Source: Rhizobium phaseoli
GTDB taxonomy: Bacteria > Pseudomonadota > Alphaproteobacteria > Rhizobiales > Rhizobiaceae
Reading direction: 5' to 3'
NCBI RefSeq assembly: GCF_003985125.1
Contig: NZ_ML133569.1
Span: 186,001-250,000, forward strand
DNA: 64,000 nucleotides
Positions 18,696 through 27,037 of this stretch are shown piece by piece. Both the position numbers and the translations under genes were made by a program. Positions within the stretch are counted from its first letter, which is position 1, and each line of letters starts with the position of its first letter. The notes beneath the pieces were generated by a model. The model saw only the letters and a list, made by a program, of their open reading frames with translations. It ran no database searches and was not told the origin of the DNA.

Positions 18696-19307
18696 TCACC
18701 ACATCGTCTTCGCCGCGCGACCGGGCCATTCCCGGTCGTAGGTTTCCTGGTCGAAATCGCCGACGGCGGCCTTCAGCATCTGCCCCGGCGTCGGAAGGCC
18801 CGTCGGATCTGCGAAATGCGCGGCATTCCAGAGTTCGGCCCGCATCACGGCGCGCGCGCACTGGAAATAGACCTGGTCGATCGAAATGACGACGACGGTG
18901 CGCGGATGTTTGCCGTCCATCACGAAACTCGAAAGCAGCGCCTCGTCGTTGGAGACGACGCCGCGGCCATTGATGCGCATCGTCGTGTTCGAGCCAGGGA
19001 TCAGGAACATCAGCGCAAGCCTCGGATCGCGCACGATATTGGAGAGCGAATCGACGCGATTGTTGCCGCGCCAGTCCGGCAGATGCAGTGTCTCGTCATC
19101 GACGACACGCACCACGCCGCCGAGATCGCCGCGCGGCGAACAGTCGAGGCCTTCCGGCCCGACGGTCGCAAGCGCGGCAAAAGGCGAGATCTCGATCATC
19201 TCACGGTAAAGCGGCGTCAGCCGCTTGGTCACCTTGTCGACCGAGGCCTGCGATAGGCCTGCGCCATAGATCGTATTGAGCTCTTCGATGCTGCTGATGA
19301 TTTTCAT
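18696..19307 (-). CDS. pyridoxamine 5'-phosphate oxidase-family flavoprotein
   Basis: A 203-residue member of the PNPOx-like split-barrel family (FMN-binding). Recognisable blocks are FAALATVGPEGLDCSPRGD, LHLPDWRGNNRVDSLSNIV, and ALMFLIPGSNTTMRINGRG. It resembles the MSMEG_1061-type subgroup of putative FMN or F420-dependent reductases rather than true PdxH, which lacks the extended N-terminus seen here. Function is unknown in detail. The start MKIISSIEEL is the first plausible Met; the longer frame extends into the neighbouring gene region. It converges with the GGDEF gene, with 6 bases between stops. Confidence 0.75.
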   Translation of the reverse strand: MKIISSIEELNTIYGAGLSQASVDKVTKRLTPLYREMIEISPFAALATVGPEGLDCSPRGDLGGVVRVVDDETLHLPDWRGNNRVDSLSNIVRDPRLALMFLIPGSNTTMRINGRGVVSNDEALLSSFVMDGKHPRTVVVISIDQVYFQCARAVMRAELWNAAHFADPTGLPTPGQMLKAAVGDFDQETYDREWPGRAAKTMW

Positions 19308-19344
19308 GAGGCGTCCCGGCGCGGCTTGATCTTCGCGCCGGACG

Positions 19345-20325
19345 CTACAATGCCGCGCGCCGTGCCGGAAGCTCAAAAATCGGAATGATTTCCGCATCTT
19401 TTTTGATGCTTTCGTCGGAGACGTCTTCCTCGGGGCGACTGTCATGGAGAAACATCGCGATCGCCTCGAGAACCGGCGCGGCGCTCACGATGCGCCGATG
19501 CCCGAAACCATTGGCCCACAACAGCCGGACGCCGTCGCCTGCCGCCCCGTAACGCCTGGCATGGGCCGGCGACACTTCCTTGTCGTCCTCCGCATGGATG
19601 ACAAGCACCGGCCGGCCGAGGCTCCCCGCCGCCCCGCCAGCATCGAAATCTTCAAGTCTCCGACCGGTGACGCGATGGACTTCATTCTCGAGGACTGTCT
19701 GTGCGGCGGGGCGAAGGCCAACCATGCGGCCGAAACCGATAAACAGCCAGCGCATCTCGCTCGGTGCGCCGATCAGCACCAGTCGCTCGACATTGAGAGG
19801 TGCTGCATCGGGGAGCAGCCCCGACGCCGAGACCATCAGCGCCGCGCCGCCGAAGGAATGGCCGATCGCCGCATCGAAAGCGCCGAACCGCGCCTCGGCC
19901 GCCAGGATCGTTTCCACCGCAAGCCCCATATGCAGGAAGCGTCCGCCGGCGCGCCCATGGCCGGGAAAATCGAGCGCCACCACCTCCGCGCCCGTTGCCG
20001 CAAGCATCGAAACGAGCTCGGCCATATATTCGGCGCTCGAGCCCCAGCCATGCGTCACCAGGAAACGCTTGCGTTTTCCCCGCGCCCCGCCATTCAGCCG
20101 ATAGGCATGCGCTTTCGCCCCGCCGGCAAGCTTGAGGGGAATGCGTTCGGCGCCGGCAAGCCGGGCGGCGCCCGCGGCATGCGCCACCTTCGCCCTTGCT
20201 CCCTTCGGCCGCGGCGACGGTGTGCGGCAGAACAGCCGGAACGCCGCTCTGCCGGCCAGCTCCGGTGAAACCGCCTGCAGAACCGAAAAACCCAGGCGGG
20301 TGACCTCAAGCGCAAAATTTGCCAT
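19345..20325 (-). CDS. alpha/beta hydrolase
   Basis: A 326-residue serine hydrolase: oxyanion region VTHGWGSSAEY, nucleophile elbow GHSFGGAAL, and a late His (GFGHRRIVSA) with a preceding Asp (HAEDDKEVS) complete a plausible triad. No signal peptide is evident. Substrate unknown. It is transcribed divergently from the MarR regulator, with a palindromic operator in the 47-base gap. The regulator therefore probably controls this hydrolase, as in many MarR/detoxification pairs (inference from context). Confidence 0.8.
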   Translation of the reverse strand: MANFALEVTRLGFSVLQAVSPELAGRAAFRLFCRTPSPRPKGARAKVAHAAGAARLAGAERIPLKLAGGAKAHAYRLNGGARGKRKRFLVTHGWGSSAEYMAELVSMLAATGAEVVALDFPGHGRAGGRFLHMGLAVETILAAEARFGAFDAAIGHSFGGAALMVSASGLLPDAAPLNVERLVLIGAPSEMRWLFIGFGRMVGLRPAAQTVLENEVHRVTGRRLEDFDAGGAAGSLGRPVLVIHAEDDKEVSPAHARRYGAAGDGVRLLWANGFGHRRIVSAAPVLEAIAMFLHDSRPEEDVSDESIKKDAEIIPIFELPARRAAL

Positions 20326-20343
20326 AGTGAGAATCCAAAAGAC

Positions 20344-20359
20344 TGTTCAACACTGAACA
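20344..20359. promoter_or_regulatory. putative MarR operator TGTTCA-N4-TGAACA
   Basis: A perfect 6+6 palindrome with a 4-base spacer in the divergent promoter, 18 bases from the hydrolase start and 13 bases from the MarR start. A third TGAACA half-site occurs exactly 20 bases later at 20374, overlapping the MarR start codon. Position and symmetry suggest autorepression plus control of the hydrolase. Confidence 0.65.
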
Positions 20360-20372
20360 ATAAAGTACAACG

Positions 20373-20840
20373 ATGAACAAAAATCAATCCCTCCCCTGGG
20401 ATCATCCGCGTTTTCGCAGCTGGATCGCGGTGGCGCGCGCCTGCCAGTTGATGCAGCAGTCGCTGACCCGCTCGCTTGCCGATCTCGACATCAAGCCGCC
20501 GCACCTCGACATTCTCGTCAATCTTTATCGTTTCGAAGGCATCTCGCAGCAGGAGCTGGCTCGCAAGCTCTTGGTCGGCCGCTCCAACATGAGCATGCTA
20601 CTGCCGCAGATGGAAAAACGCGGACTGATCGAGCGGCGCGGCGACGCGCGCGACAAGCGCGTGTTGCGCCTTTACCTCACCGTGGAAGGCCGCAGGCTGA
20701 CCGAAGCGGCGATGGCGATCCAGACCGACCTTATCGAACGCACGCTCTCCGACGAGCCGATCGAGCAATGCATGGCGACCGCCACCTCAATGGAGCGGAT
20801 CATCGGCGTGCTGCTGCAGGACCTCAGGGACGAGGACTGA
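20373..20840 (+). CDS. MarR-family transcriptional regulator
   Basis: A 155-residue winged-helix regulator. The core reads PPHLDILVNLYRFEGISQQE (helices 2-3), then LLVGRSNMSMLLPQMEKRG (recognition helix), and the wing ERRGDARDKRVLRLYLT with the conserved Asp-Arg. Helices at both ends form the dimer interface. Such regulators usually repress and are released by a small phenolic or oxidant ligand. It is divergent from an alpha/beta hydrolase, with a 16-base palindrome between them. Confidence 0.88.
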   Translation: MNKNQSLPWDHPRFRSWIAVARACQLMQQSLTRSLADLDIKPPHLDILVNLYRFEGISQQELARKLLVGRSNMSMLLPQMEKRGLIERRGDARDKRVLRLYLTVEGRRLTEAAMAIQTDLIERTLSDEPIEQCMATATSMERIIGVLLQDLRDED

Positions 20841-20843
20841 TAT

Positions 20844-22034
20844 TCAAAGCAGCGTTGGTGCCTCCGCCGTGCCGGTCAGCGAGCGGTATTCCCAGGCCGC
20901 GACGATGATCAGCACCAGCGTCGCCAGAATCCCCAGCAGATAGATCTCGATGAAGGGCGCGGCAAAGGCGAGCAGGATCAGGAACACCAGGCCGGCGAGA
21001 TGCGAGAGCGGCAGCTTTCCGCTGGTCGCGCCCTTGAACCAGAGATTGCCGATCAGGAACAGGCCGGAGCCGCCGAGCACCGCCGCAGCGATGCCGAGAT
21101 CGCCTGTCTCATGCGGATGCGAGAACATGAACTCGACGGCCACCGCATGCACGATGATGCCGGCAAGGATCGGGATATGACCGTAGGTGAAGGCGAGCCG
21201 TGCCAAAGCTCCCGGCGTCTCTTCATGTTCGATGCGATGGGCGGCGCGCCCGTGGCCGAAGCGGAAATAGAGCCACCACATGGCGACCGTTCCGATAAAG
21301 CCAGTGACGAAGACGAGGCTGGTCAGGCCCGAGATCGGCAGTTCGGAAAAGGTGCGGCCGGAAACGAGAATCGCTTCGCCGAGGCAGATGATGACGAAGA
21401 GCGCGCAACGCTCGGCCATGTGCGCGCCGGACACATCCCAGTCGGTTGGAACGGAGCGGCCGAGGCCTGGTACCGCAAAGCCCGCGGCCGGTCCGGCATA
21501 TTCAATCGCCAGCGCGATTACCCAGGCGATCAGACGAGCTTCGTGCTCGAGCAGCCCGCCGGCGATCCAGAAGATGCCGGCCGCCGCGAGCCAGACGGTG
21601 ATGCGGGTAAAATTCATTGTGTTGGCGCGGTCGACCCGTGTCATCGCATAGGTCGTAAACAGCGAGCGCCCGGCCTGCATCGCCACATAGGCGCCGGCAA
21701 AAAGCAGCCCCTTGTCGCCGAATGCCTCTGGGATGGAGGCTGACAGCACCAGGCCCAGCATCATCAGCGCCACCAGCATGCCGCGCACGGGCATCTTGTC
21801 CGGGTCGAGCCAGTTCGTCACCCAGGCGGTGAAGATCCACACCCACCACACGGCAAAGGTCATCAGCGCCGCTTCTGCGGCGCCGAGCGGCGTATAATGG
21901 GCGGCAAGCGCATGCGAAAGCTGCGAGATCGAAAAGACGAAGACCAGGTCGAAGAACAGTTCGAGGAAGGTCACCTTGTTGCCGGCCGCACTCCCCTTGG
22001 CGCGCAGCCAGTTCTTTCCGTTCGCTTTCGCCAT
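20844..22034 (-). CDS. ltrA: low temperature requirement A (LtrA) family membrane protein
   Basis: A 396-residue polytopic protein with about ten to twelve hydrophobic segments. The family signature is the N-terminal block VTFLELFFDLVFVFSISQLS, followed by WVWIFTAWVTNWLDP. The middle block RCALFVIICLGEAILVSG is also conserved. LtrA was named from Listeria growth at low temperature; its biochemical function is unresolved. The gene lies 23 bases upstream, in transcription order, of nothing on its own strand: its 3' end faces the MarR gene with only 3 bases between stops. Confidence 0.85.
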   Translation of the reverse strand: MAKANGKNWLRAKGSAAGNKVTFLELFFDLVFVFSISQLSHALAAHYTPLGAAEAALMTFAVWWVWIFTAWVTNWLDPDKMPVRGMLVALMMLGLVLSASIPEAFGDKGLLFAGAYVAMQAGRSLFTTYAMTRVDRANTMNFTRITVWLAAAGIFWIAGGLLEHEARLIAWVIALAIEYAGPAAGFAVPGLGRSVPTDWDVSGAHMAERCALFVIICLGEAILVSGRTFSELPISGLTSLVFVTGFIGTVAMWWLYFRFGHGRAAHRIEHEETPGALARLAFTYGHIPILAGIIVHAVAVEFMFSHPHETGDLGIAAAVLGGSGLFLIGNLWFKGATSGKLPLSHLAGLVFLILLAFAAPFIEIYLLGILATLVLIIVAAWEYRSLTGTAEAPTLL

Positions 22035-22056
22035 ATATCCTCCAATACTATTGATT

Positions 22057-22431
22057 TCAGCGCGGCTTTTCGGCGGTGTCGCGGTTCATGCCCTTTTCCC
22101 TGAGTTCGTCCTCATAGGCCGAAAAAAGCTCCGCCCCGCGTTCGCCGAGCTCCCGCAAATAAGTCCAGGTGTAGATGCCGGTATCGTGCATGTCGTCGAA
22201 GCCGATCCTGACGGCATAATTGCCGGTCGGCGTCATCGAGATGATTGCGACGTTGCGTTTCCCCGGCACCGTCACCTTTTGCCCCGGCCCGTGCCCCTGC
22301 ACCTCGGCCGACGGCGACAGCACACGCAGAAGCTCGGCCGACAGGTCGAAGCTCTGGCCGTCGTCGAAGGTTATTGCCAGCCTCTGCCGGTCTTTCGAAA
22401 CGCGAAGTTCGCTCGGCCAGGTATCGCTCAT
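22057..22431 (-). CDS. DUF971 / GBBH-like N-terminal domain protein
   Basis: A 124-residue stand-alone DUF971 domain: WPSELRVSKDRQRLAITFDD, YAVRIGFDDMHDTGIYTW and YLRELGE are the recognisable blocks. The domain also occurs at the N-terminus of gamma-butyrobetaine hydroxylases and near iron-sulfur or molybdenum cofactor genes. Here it is divergent from moaA, which agrees with that pattern. The start at 22431 is supported by AGAGGG 8 bases upstream. The stop lies 22 bases upstream of the LtrA start, so the two may be one transcript. Confidence 0.82.
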   Translation of the reverse strand: MSDTWPSELRVSKDRQRLAITFDDGQSFDLSAELLRVLSPSAEVQGHGPGQKVTVPGKRNVAIISMTPTGNYAVRIGFDDMHDTGIYTWTYLRELGERGAELFSAYEDELREKGMNRDTAEKPR

Positions 22432-22615
22432 CTCTATCACCCTCTTTCCCCTGGAGAAGTAGGCGTTCGCCTTTTTCGTGGCAAGCGCAAATTAGCGTGT
22501 GCGAAATCCCGTTTCCCTTGACGGCGCAATCACATATGCACAAATAGAAAGATATCGCTTGAAAACAGGCAGGCATTCGGTCTGGCACGCCTCAGATCCG
22601 GCTGCGGAGGAATTG

Positions 22616-23662
22616 GTGAATACGAGAATAGGAACGACAGGCAACGCATCGCCGCTTACGGCGGATGCACGTCCGATGATCGACCCTTTCGGCCGGGCAG
22701 TCACCTATCTCCGCGTCTCCGTCACCGACCGCTGCGATTTCCGCTGCACCTATTGCATGGCCGAGAATATGACCTTCCTGCCGAAGAAGGATCTGCTGAC
22801 GCTGGAAGAGTTGGACCGGCTCTGTTCCGCCTTTATCGCCAAGGGCGTGAGGAAGATCCGGCTGACCGGCGGTGAGCCACTGGTGCGCAAGAACATCATG
22901 TATCTCGTGCGCCAGCTCGGCGAAAAGATCGGCGCCGGCCTCGACGAGCTGACGCTAACCACCAATGGCTCACAGCTGTCGCGCCATGCCGAAGAACTCT
23001 ATGAGTGCGGCGTACGCCGCATCAACGTCTCGCTCGATACGCTCGATCCCGACAAGTTCCGCAAGATCACCCGCTGGGGCGATTTCGCCAAGGTCATGGA
23101 AGGCATCGACGCCGCCCAGAAGGCCGGTATCAGGATCAAGCTCAACGCCGTGGCGCTCAAGGATTTCAACGCCGCCGAAATGCCGGATCTGCTGCGCTTC
23201 GCCCATGGCCGCGGCATGGATTTGACCGTCATCGAGACCATGCCGATGGGCGAAATCGACGAGGACCGCACCGACCAATACTTGCCGCTCTCCGAGCTCC
23301 GCGCCGATCTCGAACGTCAGTTCACGCTGACCGAGATCGATTACCAGACCGGCGGCCCGGCGCGGTACGTCAGGGTCGAAGAAACCGGCGGCCGCCTCGG
23401 CTTCATCACGCCGATGACCCATAATTTCTGCGAGAGCTGCAATCGCGTCCGCCTCACCTGCACCGGCACGCTCTACATGTGCCTCGGCCAGAACGACGCC
23501 GCCGATCTCAGAGCCGCACTGCGCGCCACCGAAGACGACGCCCTCCTCCACGCCGCCATCGACGAGGCCATCACCGGCAAGCCCAAGGGCCACGACTTCA
23601 TCATCGACCGGACGCATAATCGCCCGGCCGTGGCGCGGCACATGAGTGTCACCGGTGGGTGA
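22616..23662 (+). CDS. moaA: GTP 3',8-cyclase (molybdenum cofactor step 1)
   Basis: Radical-SAM enzyme converting GTP to 3',8-cyclo-GTP, the first step of molybdopterin synthesis. The N-terminal [4Fe-4S] motif is CDFRCTYC. The C-terminal cluster is ligated by cysteines in [14 protein letters not shown]. The GTP-binding C-terminus ends in the family GG tail (SVTGG), important for activity in MoaA. The GTG at 22616 is preferred because GGAGG lies 5 bases upstream; it gives 348 residues, while the longer frame (22499) adds a poorly conserved N-terminus. MobA and MobB occur 16.5 kb downstream. Confidence 0.93.
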   Translation: MNTRIGTTGNASPLTADARPMIDPFGRAVTYLRVSVTDRCDFRCTYCMAENMTFLPKKDLLTLEELDRLCSAFIAKGVRKIRLTGGEPLVRKNIMYLVRQLGEKIGAGLDELTLTTNGSQLSRHAEELYECGVRRINVSLDTLDPDKFRKITRWGDFAKVMEGIDAAQKAGIRIKLNAVALKDFNAAEMPDLLRFAHGRGMDLTVIETMPMGEIDEDRTDQYLPLSELRADLERQFTLTEIDYQTGGPARYVRVEETGGRLGFITPMTHNFCESCNRVRLTCTGTLYMCLGQNDAADLRAALRATEDDALLHAAIDEAITGKPKGHDFIIDRTHNRPAVARHMSVTGG

Positions 23663-23762
23663 GATGCGGTCTCGCGAAGCGGGGAGCATCGATCCAGTGA
23701 ATCGATCGCAGCGTCGAACGCCCTGAGGTTAAGCGAAGGGCCGGGATACGGTGCGGTTTGCT

Positions 23763-23898
23763 CCCTCTTCTCCCCAGCGGGGAGAAGATGCCGGCAGGCA
23801 GATGAGGGGGCCGCACGGCACGCCCTCTATTGCCCTCGCAAACGCTCAGCGCACTCGCTCCCTTGCTCTGCCGGGCATCTTTCCGCTGGGGAGAAAGC
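23763..23898. repeat. inverted-repeat element, MITE-like (about 136 bp)
   Basis: Left end TCTCCCCAGCGGGGAGAAGA followed by TGCCGGCAG; right end is a near reverse complement (CTGCCGGGCATCTTTCCGC then TGGGGAGAAAG). Left arm alone is also a perfect hairpin (CTTCTCCCC/GGGGAGAAG). The element sits between moaA and the methyltransferase gene. A separate short palindrome ATCGAT-N7-ATCGAT is at 23688-23706. No transposase is inside. Confidence 0.65.
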
Positions 23899-23922
23899 AA
23901 ATTTGCCGCAACGCCATCCCCA

Positions 23923-24708
23923 TCATCCCGGCTTACGCGCACAAATCGCAAACCGCTCCTGCACCATGCGCTCCAGCCCGCGCAGAAACGGCATCTTGCG
24001 CGCCTGCGCCCAATGAATATCTCCGAGCTTGCGGTCGACCACGATATCCGTAAAGCCGGCCTGGCGCAGAAGCTCGACGACCGCTTCGGCCGGCATGTCA
24101 TGGGAGAAATGCACGCGCGAGCGGATCTTCTGGTGCCGCGCCATCATCTCCGGCGACATATGGCTCGCCGCCGGCTTGCCTGATATCTTCGTCCAAAGTT
24201 TCTGCAGGCCCTTGACCCAAGTCTCCTTGCCCATATTGCCGTCGAGGATCAGCACCTTGCCACCCGGCTTCAACACCGCAAACCATTCCTTGAAGGCCGA
24301 GGCTGGGTCCACCAGCGTCCAGACGAGATGCCGGTTGGTGATAACGTCGTAGCTGTCCCGCGGCTCCATCGTATTCTCGGCGTCGCCGGAAACGAAGCGG
24401 ATATCGGTGCCGCGCTTCTTCGCCTTGGCGCGCGCCTGCGCCAGCATCGCGTCCGACCAGTCCAACCCGGTGACCTTGAAACCGACATCGTTCATCAGGT
24501 GCGAGATGACTGCGGTGCCGCAGGCAAGATCGAGGGCAGCGCGCCCTTGCCCCTCGCCGAGATGCTTCCGGATCAGCCGCTGCCAGCCTTTCCGCTCGCC
24601 TTCCGAAAAGATTTCATGGCCGACGCTCTGGTCGAACGTCGCCGCCCTTTCCGACCAAAAATCGCGGATTTCATCGCGGATGGAATAATTTGTATTCATC
24701 GAATTCAT
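23923..24708 (-). CDS. class I SAM-dependent methyltransferase
   Basis: A 261-residue Rossmann methyltransferase with motif I ALDLACGTAVISHLM, an acidic ribose-binding loop (VTGLDWSDAML), GDAENTMEP (motif II) and the post-II PGGKVLILDG. The N-terminal segment IRDFWSERAATFDQSVGH resembles small-molecule methyltransferases of the UbiE/ArsM-like type. It is divergent from a FecBCD-type importer, with an iron box between them. The substrate is unknown; a methylated metal chelate or its ligand is one possibility from context. The second Met (24699) is an alternative start. Confidence 0.82.
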   Translation of the reverse strand: MNSMNTNYSIRDEIRDFWSERAATFDQSVGHEIFSEGERKGWQRLIRKHLGEGQGRAALDLACGTAVISHLMNDVGFKVTGLDWSDAMLAQARAKAKKRGTDIRFVSGDAENTMEPRDSYDVITNRHLVWTLVDPASAFKEWFAVLKPGGKVLILDGNMGKETWVKGLQKLWTKISGKPAASHMSPEMMARHQKIRSRVHFSHDMPAEAVVELLRQAGFTDIVVDRKLGDIHWAQARKMPFLRGLERMVQERFAICARKPG

Positions 24709-24760
24709 CTCAAGTGCCCCGGCGTCGGATCAGTTTGGAAATGCTCTAAAACATATAACT

Positions 24761-24775
24761 TGATTCACAAAGTCA
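24761..24775. promoter_or_regulatory. putative RirA iron-responsive operator (TGA-N9-TCA)
   Basis: TGATTCACAAAGTCA fits the IRO core TGA-N9-TCA described for the rhizobial iron repressor RirA. It sits in an AT-rich 26-base imperfect dyad (24753-24778) in the divergent promoter between the methyltransferase and the iron-type ABC operon. One 15-base match can be chance, but position and downstream gene type agree. Confidence 0.6.
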
Positions 24776-24823
24776 TATTTCTTATGCCTGCGGACATTAT
24801 TCAGACGTCAGGGGAATTTCCAG

Positions 24824-25960
24824 ATGAGTTTCGTGAAAATGCTCGTAGTGTCCGCAGCTGCGATTGCCGGTTTGATGCCGCTTTCGGCCTGGGCGCAGTC
24901 CTTCACCATCAAGGATGTCGCCGGCCGTGAAGTGGCCTTCGACAAGCCGGTCGAGCGTGTGATCCTTGGGGAAGGCCGCATGCTCTACGCTGTCGCGCCA
25001 ATCGAGAAGGACGATCCCTTCGCCAAGATCGTCGGCTGGCGCAACGATCTCTGGACCACCGACAAGGACGGCTTCAATGCCTATGTCGAGAAGTTTCCTA
25101 AAGGCAAGGATCTGCCTTTCCTCGGCAATCTGACCGACGGCACGCTGCAGACCGAGACGGTCGTCAAGCTTCATCCCGATGTGCTGCTGCTGCCGATCGG
25201 CAACAAGACGGCGGCCGACGAAGTCAAACTCGAAGACATGCTCGCCGGCATCGGCGTGAAGATCGTCTACATCGATTTCCGCGAGCATATCCTCGCCAAC
25301 ACCGAGCCGAGCCTGAAGATCCTCGGCAAGCTCTTCGGCCATGAGGACCGCGCTGAAGCCGTCGCCGCCTACTGGAAAGAGCAGATGGCGCGCGTCACCG
25401 ACAGGCTGAAGGCCGCCAATCCGCCGGAGCCGAATGTCTTCATGTATCGCGCCGCCGGCCTGGTGGAATGCTGCGGCACCTTCGGCCCCGATAATTTCGG
25501 CCTGATGGTCGATTTGGCCGGCGGCCACAATCTCGGCTCAGATTTCCTGCCGGGTTATACCGGCTCGATCAATGCCGAACAGGTCGTCGCCTCCAATCCG
25601 GAGGTCATCGTCGTCACCGGCTCCAACTGGAGCCAGACCAAGGATGCCAAGGATTTCGTCAATGTCGGCCCGAACGCCGCTGCCACCCTCGGCGACAGCC
25701 GCAAGGCATTGATCACGCTGATGGAAAACCCCGCCTTCACCGGCTCCAAGGCGGTGGCCGGCGGCAATGTTCATGCGATCTGGCACCAGTTCTATACCAG
25801 CCCCTATCAGTTCGTCGCCGTCCAGCAGCTGGCAAAGTGGTTCCATCCGAACCTCTTCGCCGATCTCGACCCGGATGCCACCTTCAAGGAATTCCACAAG
25901 AAATTCCTGCCGGTCGCCTATCAGCCGGGTTACTGGGTCGACGCCAAGGCCGGCCAGTAA
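24824..25960 (+). CDS. periplasmic substrate-binding protein, FecB/BtuF-like (iron-complex type)
   Basis: A 378-residue class III binding protein for a metal chelate. Sec signal peptide MSFVKMLVVSAAAIAGLMPL, cleavage likely after AWA. The N-lobe starts FTIKDVAGREVAFDKPVERV and has LHPDVLLLP; the long connecting helix precedes EQVVASNPEVIVVTG in the C-lobe. The unusual segment VECCGTFGPDNFG has vicinal cysteines. First gene of a three-gene import operon behind an iron box. The ligand could be a ferric siderophore, haem, cobalamin or another metal complex. The vicinal cysteines are not a standard feature I can assign. Confidence 0.85.
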   Translation: MSFVKMLVVSAAAIAGLMPLSAWAQSFTIKDVAGREVAFDKPVERVILGEGRMLYAVAPIEKDDPFAKIVGWRNDLWTTDKDGFNAYVEKFPKGKDLPFLGNLTDGTLQTETVVKLHPDVLLLPIGNKTAADEVKLEDMLAGIGVKIVYIDFREHILANTEPSLKILGKLFGHEDRAEAVAAYWKEQMARVTDRLKAANPPEPNVFMYRAAGLVECCGTFGPDNFGLMVDLAGGHNLGSDFLPGYTGSINAEQVVASNPEVIVVTGSNWSQTKDAKDFVNVGPNAAATLGDSRKALITLMENPAFTGSKAVAGGNVHAIWHQFYTSPYQFVAVQQLAKWFHPNLFADLDPDATFKEFHKKFLPVAYQPGYWVDAKAGQ

Positions 25961-25966
25961 ATCGCA

Positions 25967-27037
25967 ATGGCCGAGATCGCCGCACATTCGATCGACGTGG
26001 AAGCCGGGAGGGAGCGCTACCGCGCCCTCGCCCGGCGCAAGCTGCTGATCCTTTTCGCCATGACGGCAGCACTATGTCTGTCCTTCGCCGTCGATCTCGC
26101 CTGGGGGCCGGCCCGCTATAGTCTCGGCGAGGTCGTCTCCGCCCTCCTCGACCCGTCTTCGGTTTCCGATCAGATCCGTGCCGTCGTCTGGGACATCCGC
26201 ATGCCGGTCGCCGTCATGGCGATCGTCGTCGGCGCCTCACTTTCCGTCGCCGGCGCGCAGATGCAGACGATCCTCGCCAATCCGCTCGCCAGTCCCTTCA
26301 CGCTCGGCATCTCGGCCGCGGCAAGCTTCGGCGCCGCACTCGCGATCGTCACCAGCGTGCCACTGCTGCCTGTCGCCGCCGGCCTGCTCGTGCCGGTCAA
26401 CGCCTTCATCATGGCGCTGATCGCCACGCTTTTCATCCATTTCGTCTCGCAGGCCCGCGGCGTCTCAGTGCAAACGGTGGTCCTGCTCGGCATCGCCCTG
26501 GTCTTCACCTTCAACGCAGCCCTCGCCTTCCTTCAATATCTCGCTTCCGAACAGGCGCTGTCGGCCGTCGTCTTCTGGACGATGGGCAGCCTCACCAAGG
26601 CCACATGGTCGAAGATCTGGGTGACGCTCGCCGTTCTGCTGATTGCCCTGCCGCTCTTCGCCCGCAATGCCTGGGCGCTGACCGCCATCCGCCTCGGCGA
26701 GGACAAGGCCGCAAGCTTCGGCGTCGATGTCCGCCGCATCCGGCTGGAAACCACGCTCGTCGTCTCGCTGCTTGCCGCCGTGCCCGTCAGCTTTGTCGGC
26801 ACCATCGGTTTCATCGGCCTCGTCGGCCCGCATATCGCACGCATGATCCTCGGCGAGGATCAGCGCTTCTTCCTGCCGGGCTCGATCCTGTCAGGCGCGC
26901 TGCTCCTGTCACTGACCTCGATCGTCTCGAAGTCGATCATTCCCGGCGTCGTCTTCCCGATCGGCATCATCACCGCGCTGGTCGGCGTGCCCTTCTTCTT
27001 CTCGCTCATCCTCTCGAACAGGAGCCGGTCATGGTAG
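25967..27037 (+). CDS. FecCD-family permease of metal-chelate ABC importer
   Basis: A 356-residue membrane protein with about nine to ten helices. Family landmarks are VWDIRMPVAVMAIVVGASLS, GAQMQTILANPLASPFTLGI, and the C-terminal coupling region GFIGLVGPHIARMILGED. It follows the binding protein by 6 bases. Two copies are expected in the functional importer (BtuC2D2 arrangement), consistent with a single permease gene. The stop overlaps the start of the ATPase gene by 7 bases. Confidence 0.9.
   Translation: MAEIAAHSIDVEAGRERYRALARRKLLILFAMTAALCLSFAVDLAWGPARYSLGEVVSALLDPSSVSDQIRAVVWDIRMPVAVMAIVVGASLSVAGAQMQTILANPLASPFTLGISAAASFGAALAIVTSVPLLPVAAGLLVPVNAFIMALIATLFIHFVSQARGVSVQTVVLLGIALVFTFNAALAFLQYLASEQALSAVVFWTMGSLTKATWSKIWVTLAVLLIALPLFARNAWALTAIRLGEDKAASFGVDVRRIRLETTLVVSLLAAVPVSFVGTIGFIGLVGPHIARMILGEDQRFFLPGSILSGALLLSLTSIVSKSIIPGVVFPIGIITALVGVPFFFSLILSNRSRSW

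Noticed and set aside
24709-24823. Cobalamin or other riboswitch before the metal-chelate importer
   Set aside because: The leader is about 115 bases including the iron box, too short and without recognisable conserved boxes.
26605-27030. Extended N-terminus for the importer ATPase
   Set aside because: The extra part lies out of frame inside the permease gene; the ATG at 27031 has a ribosome-binding site and gives the normal ATPase N-terminus.
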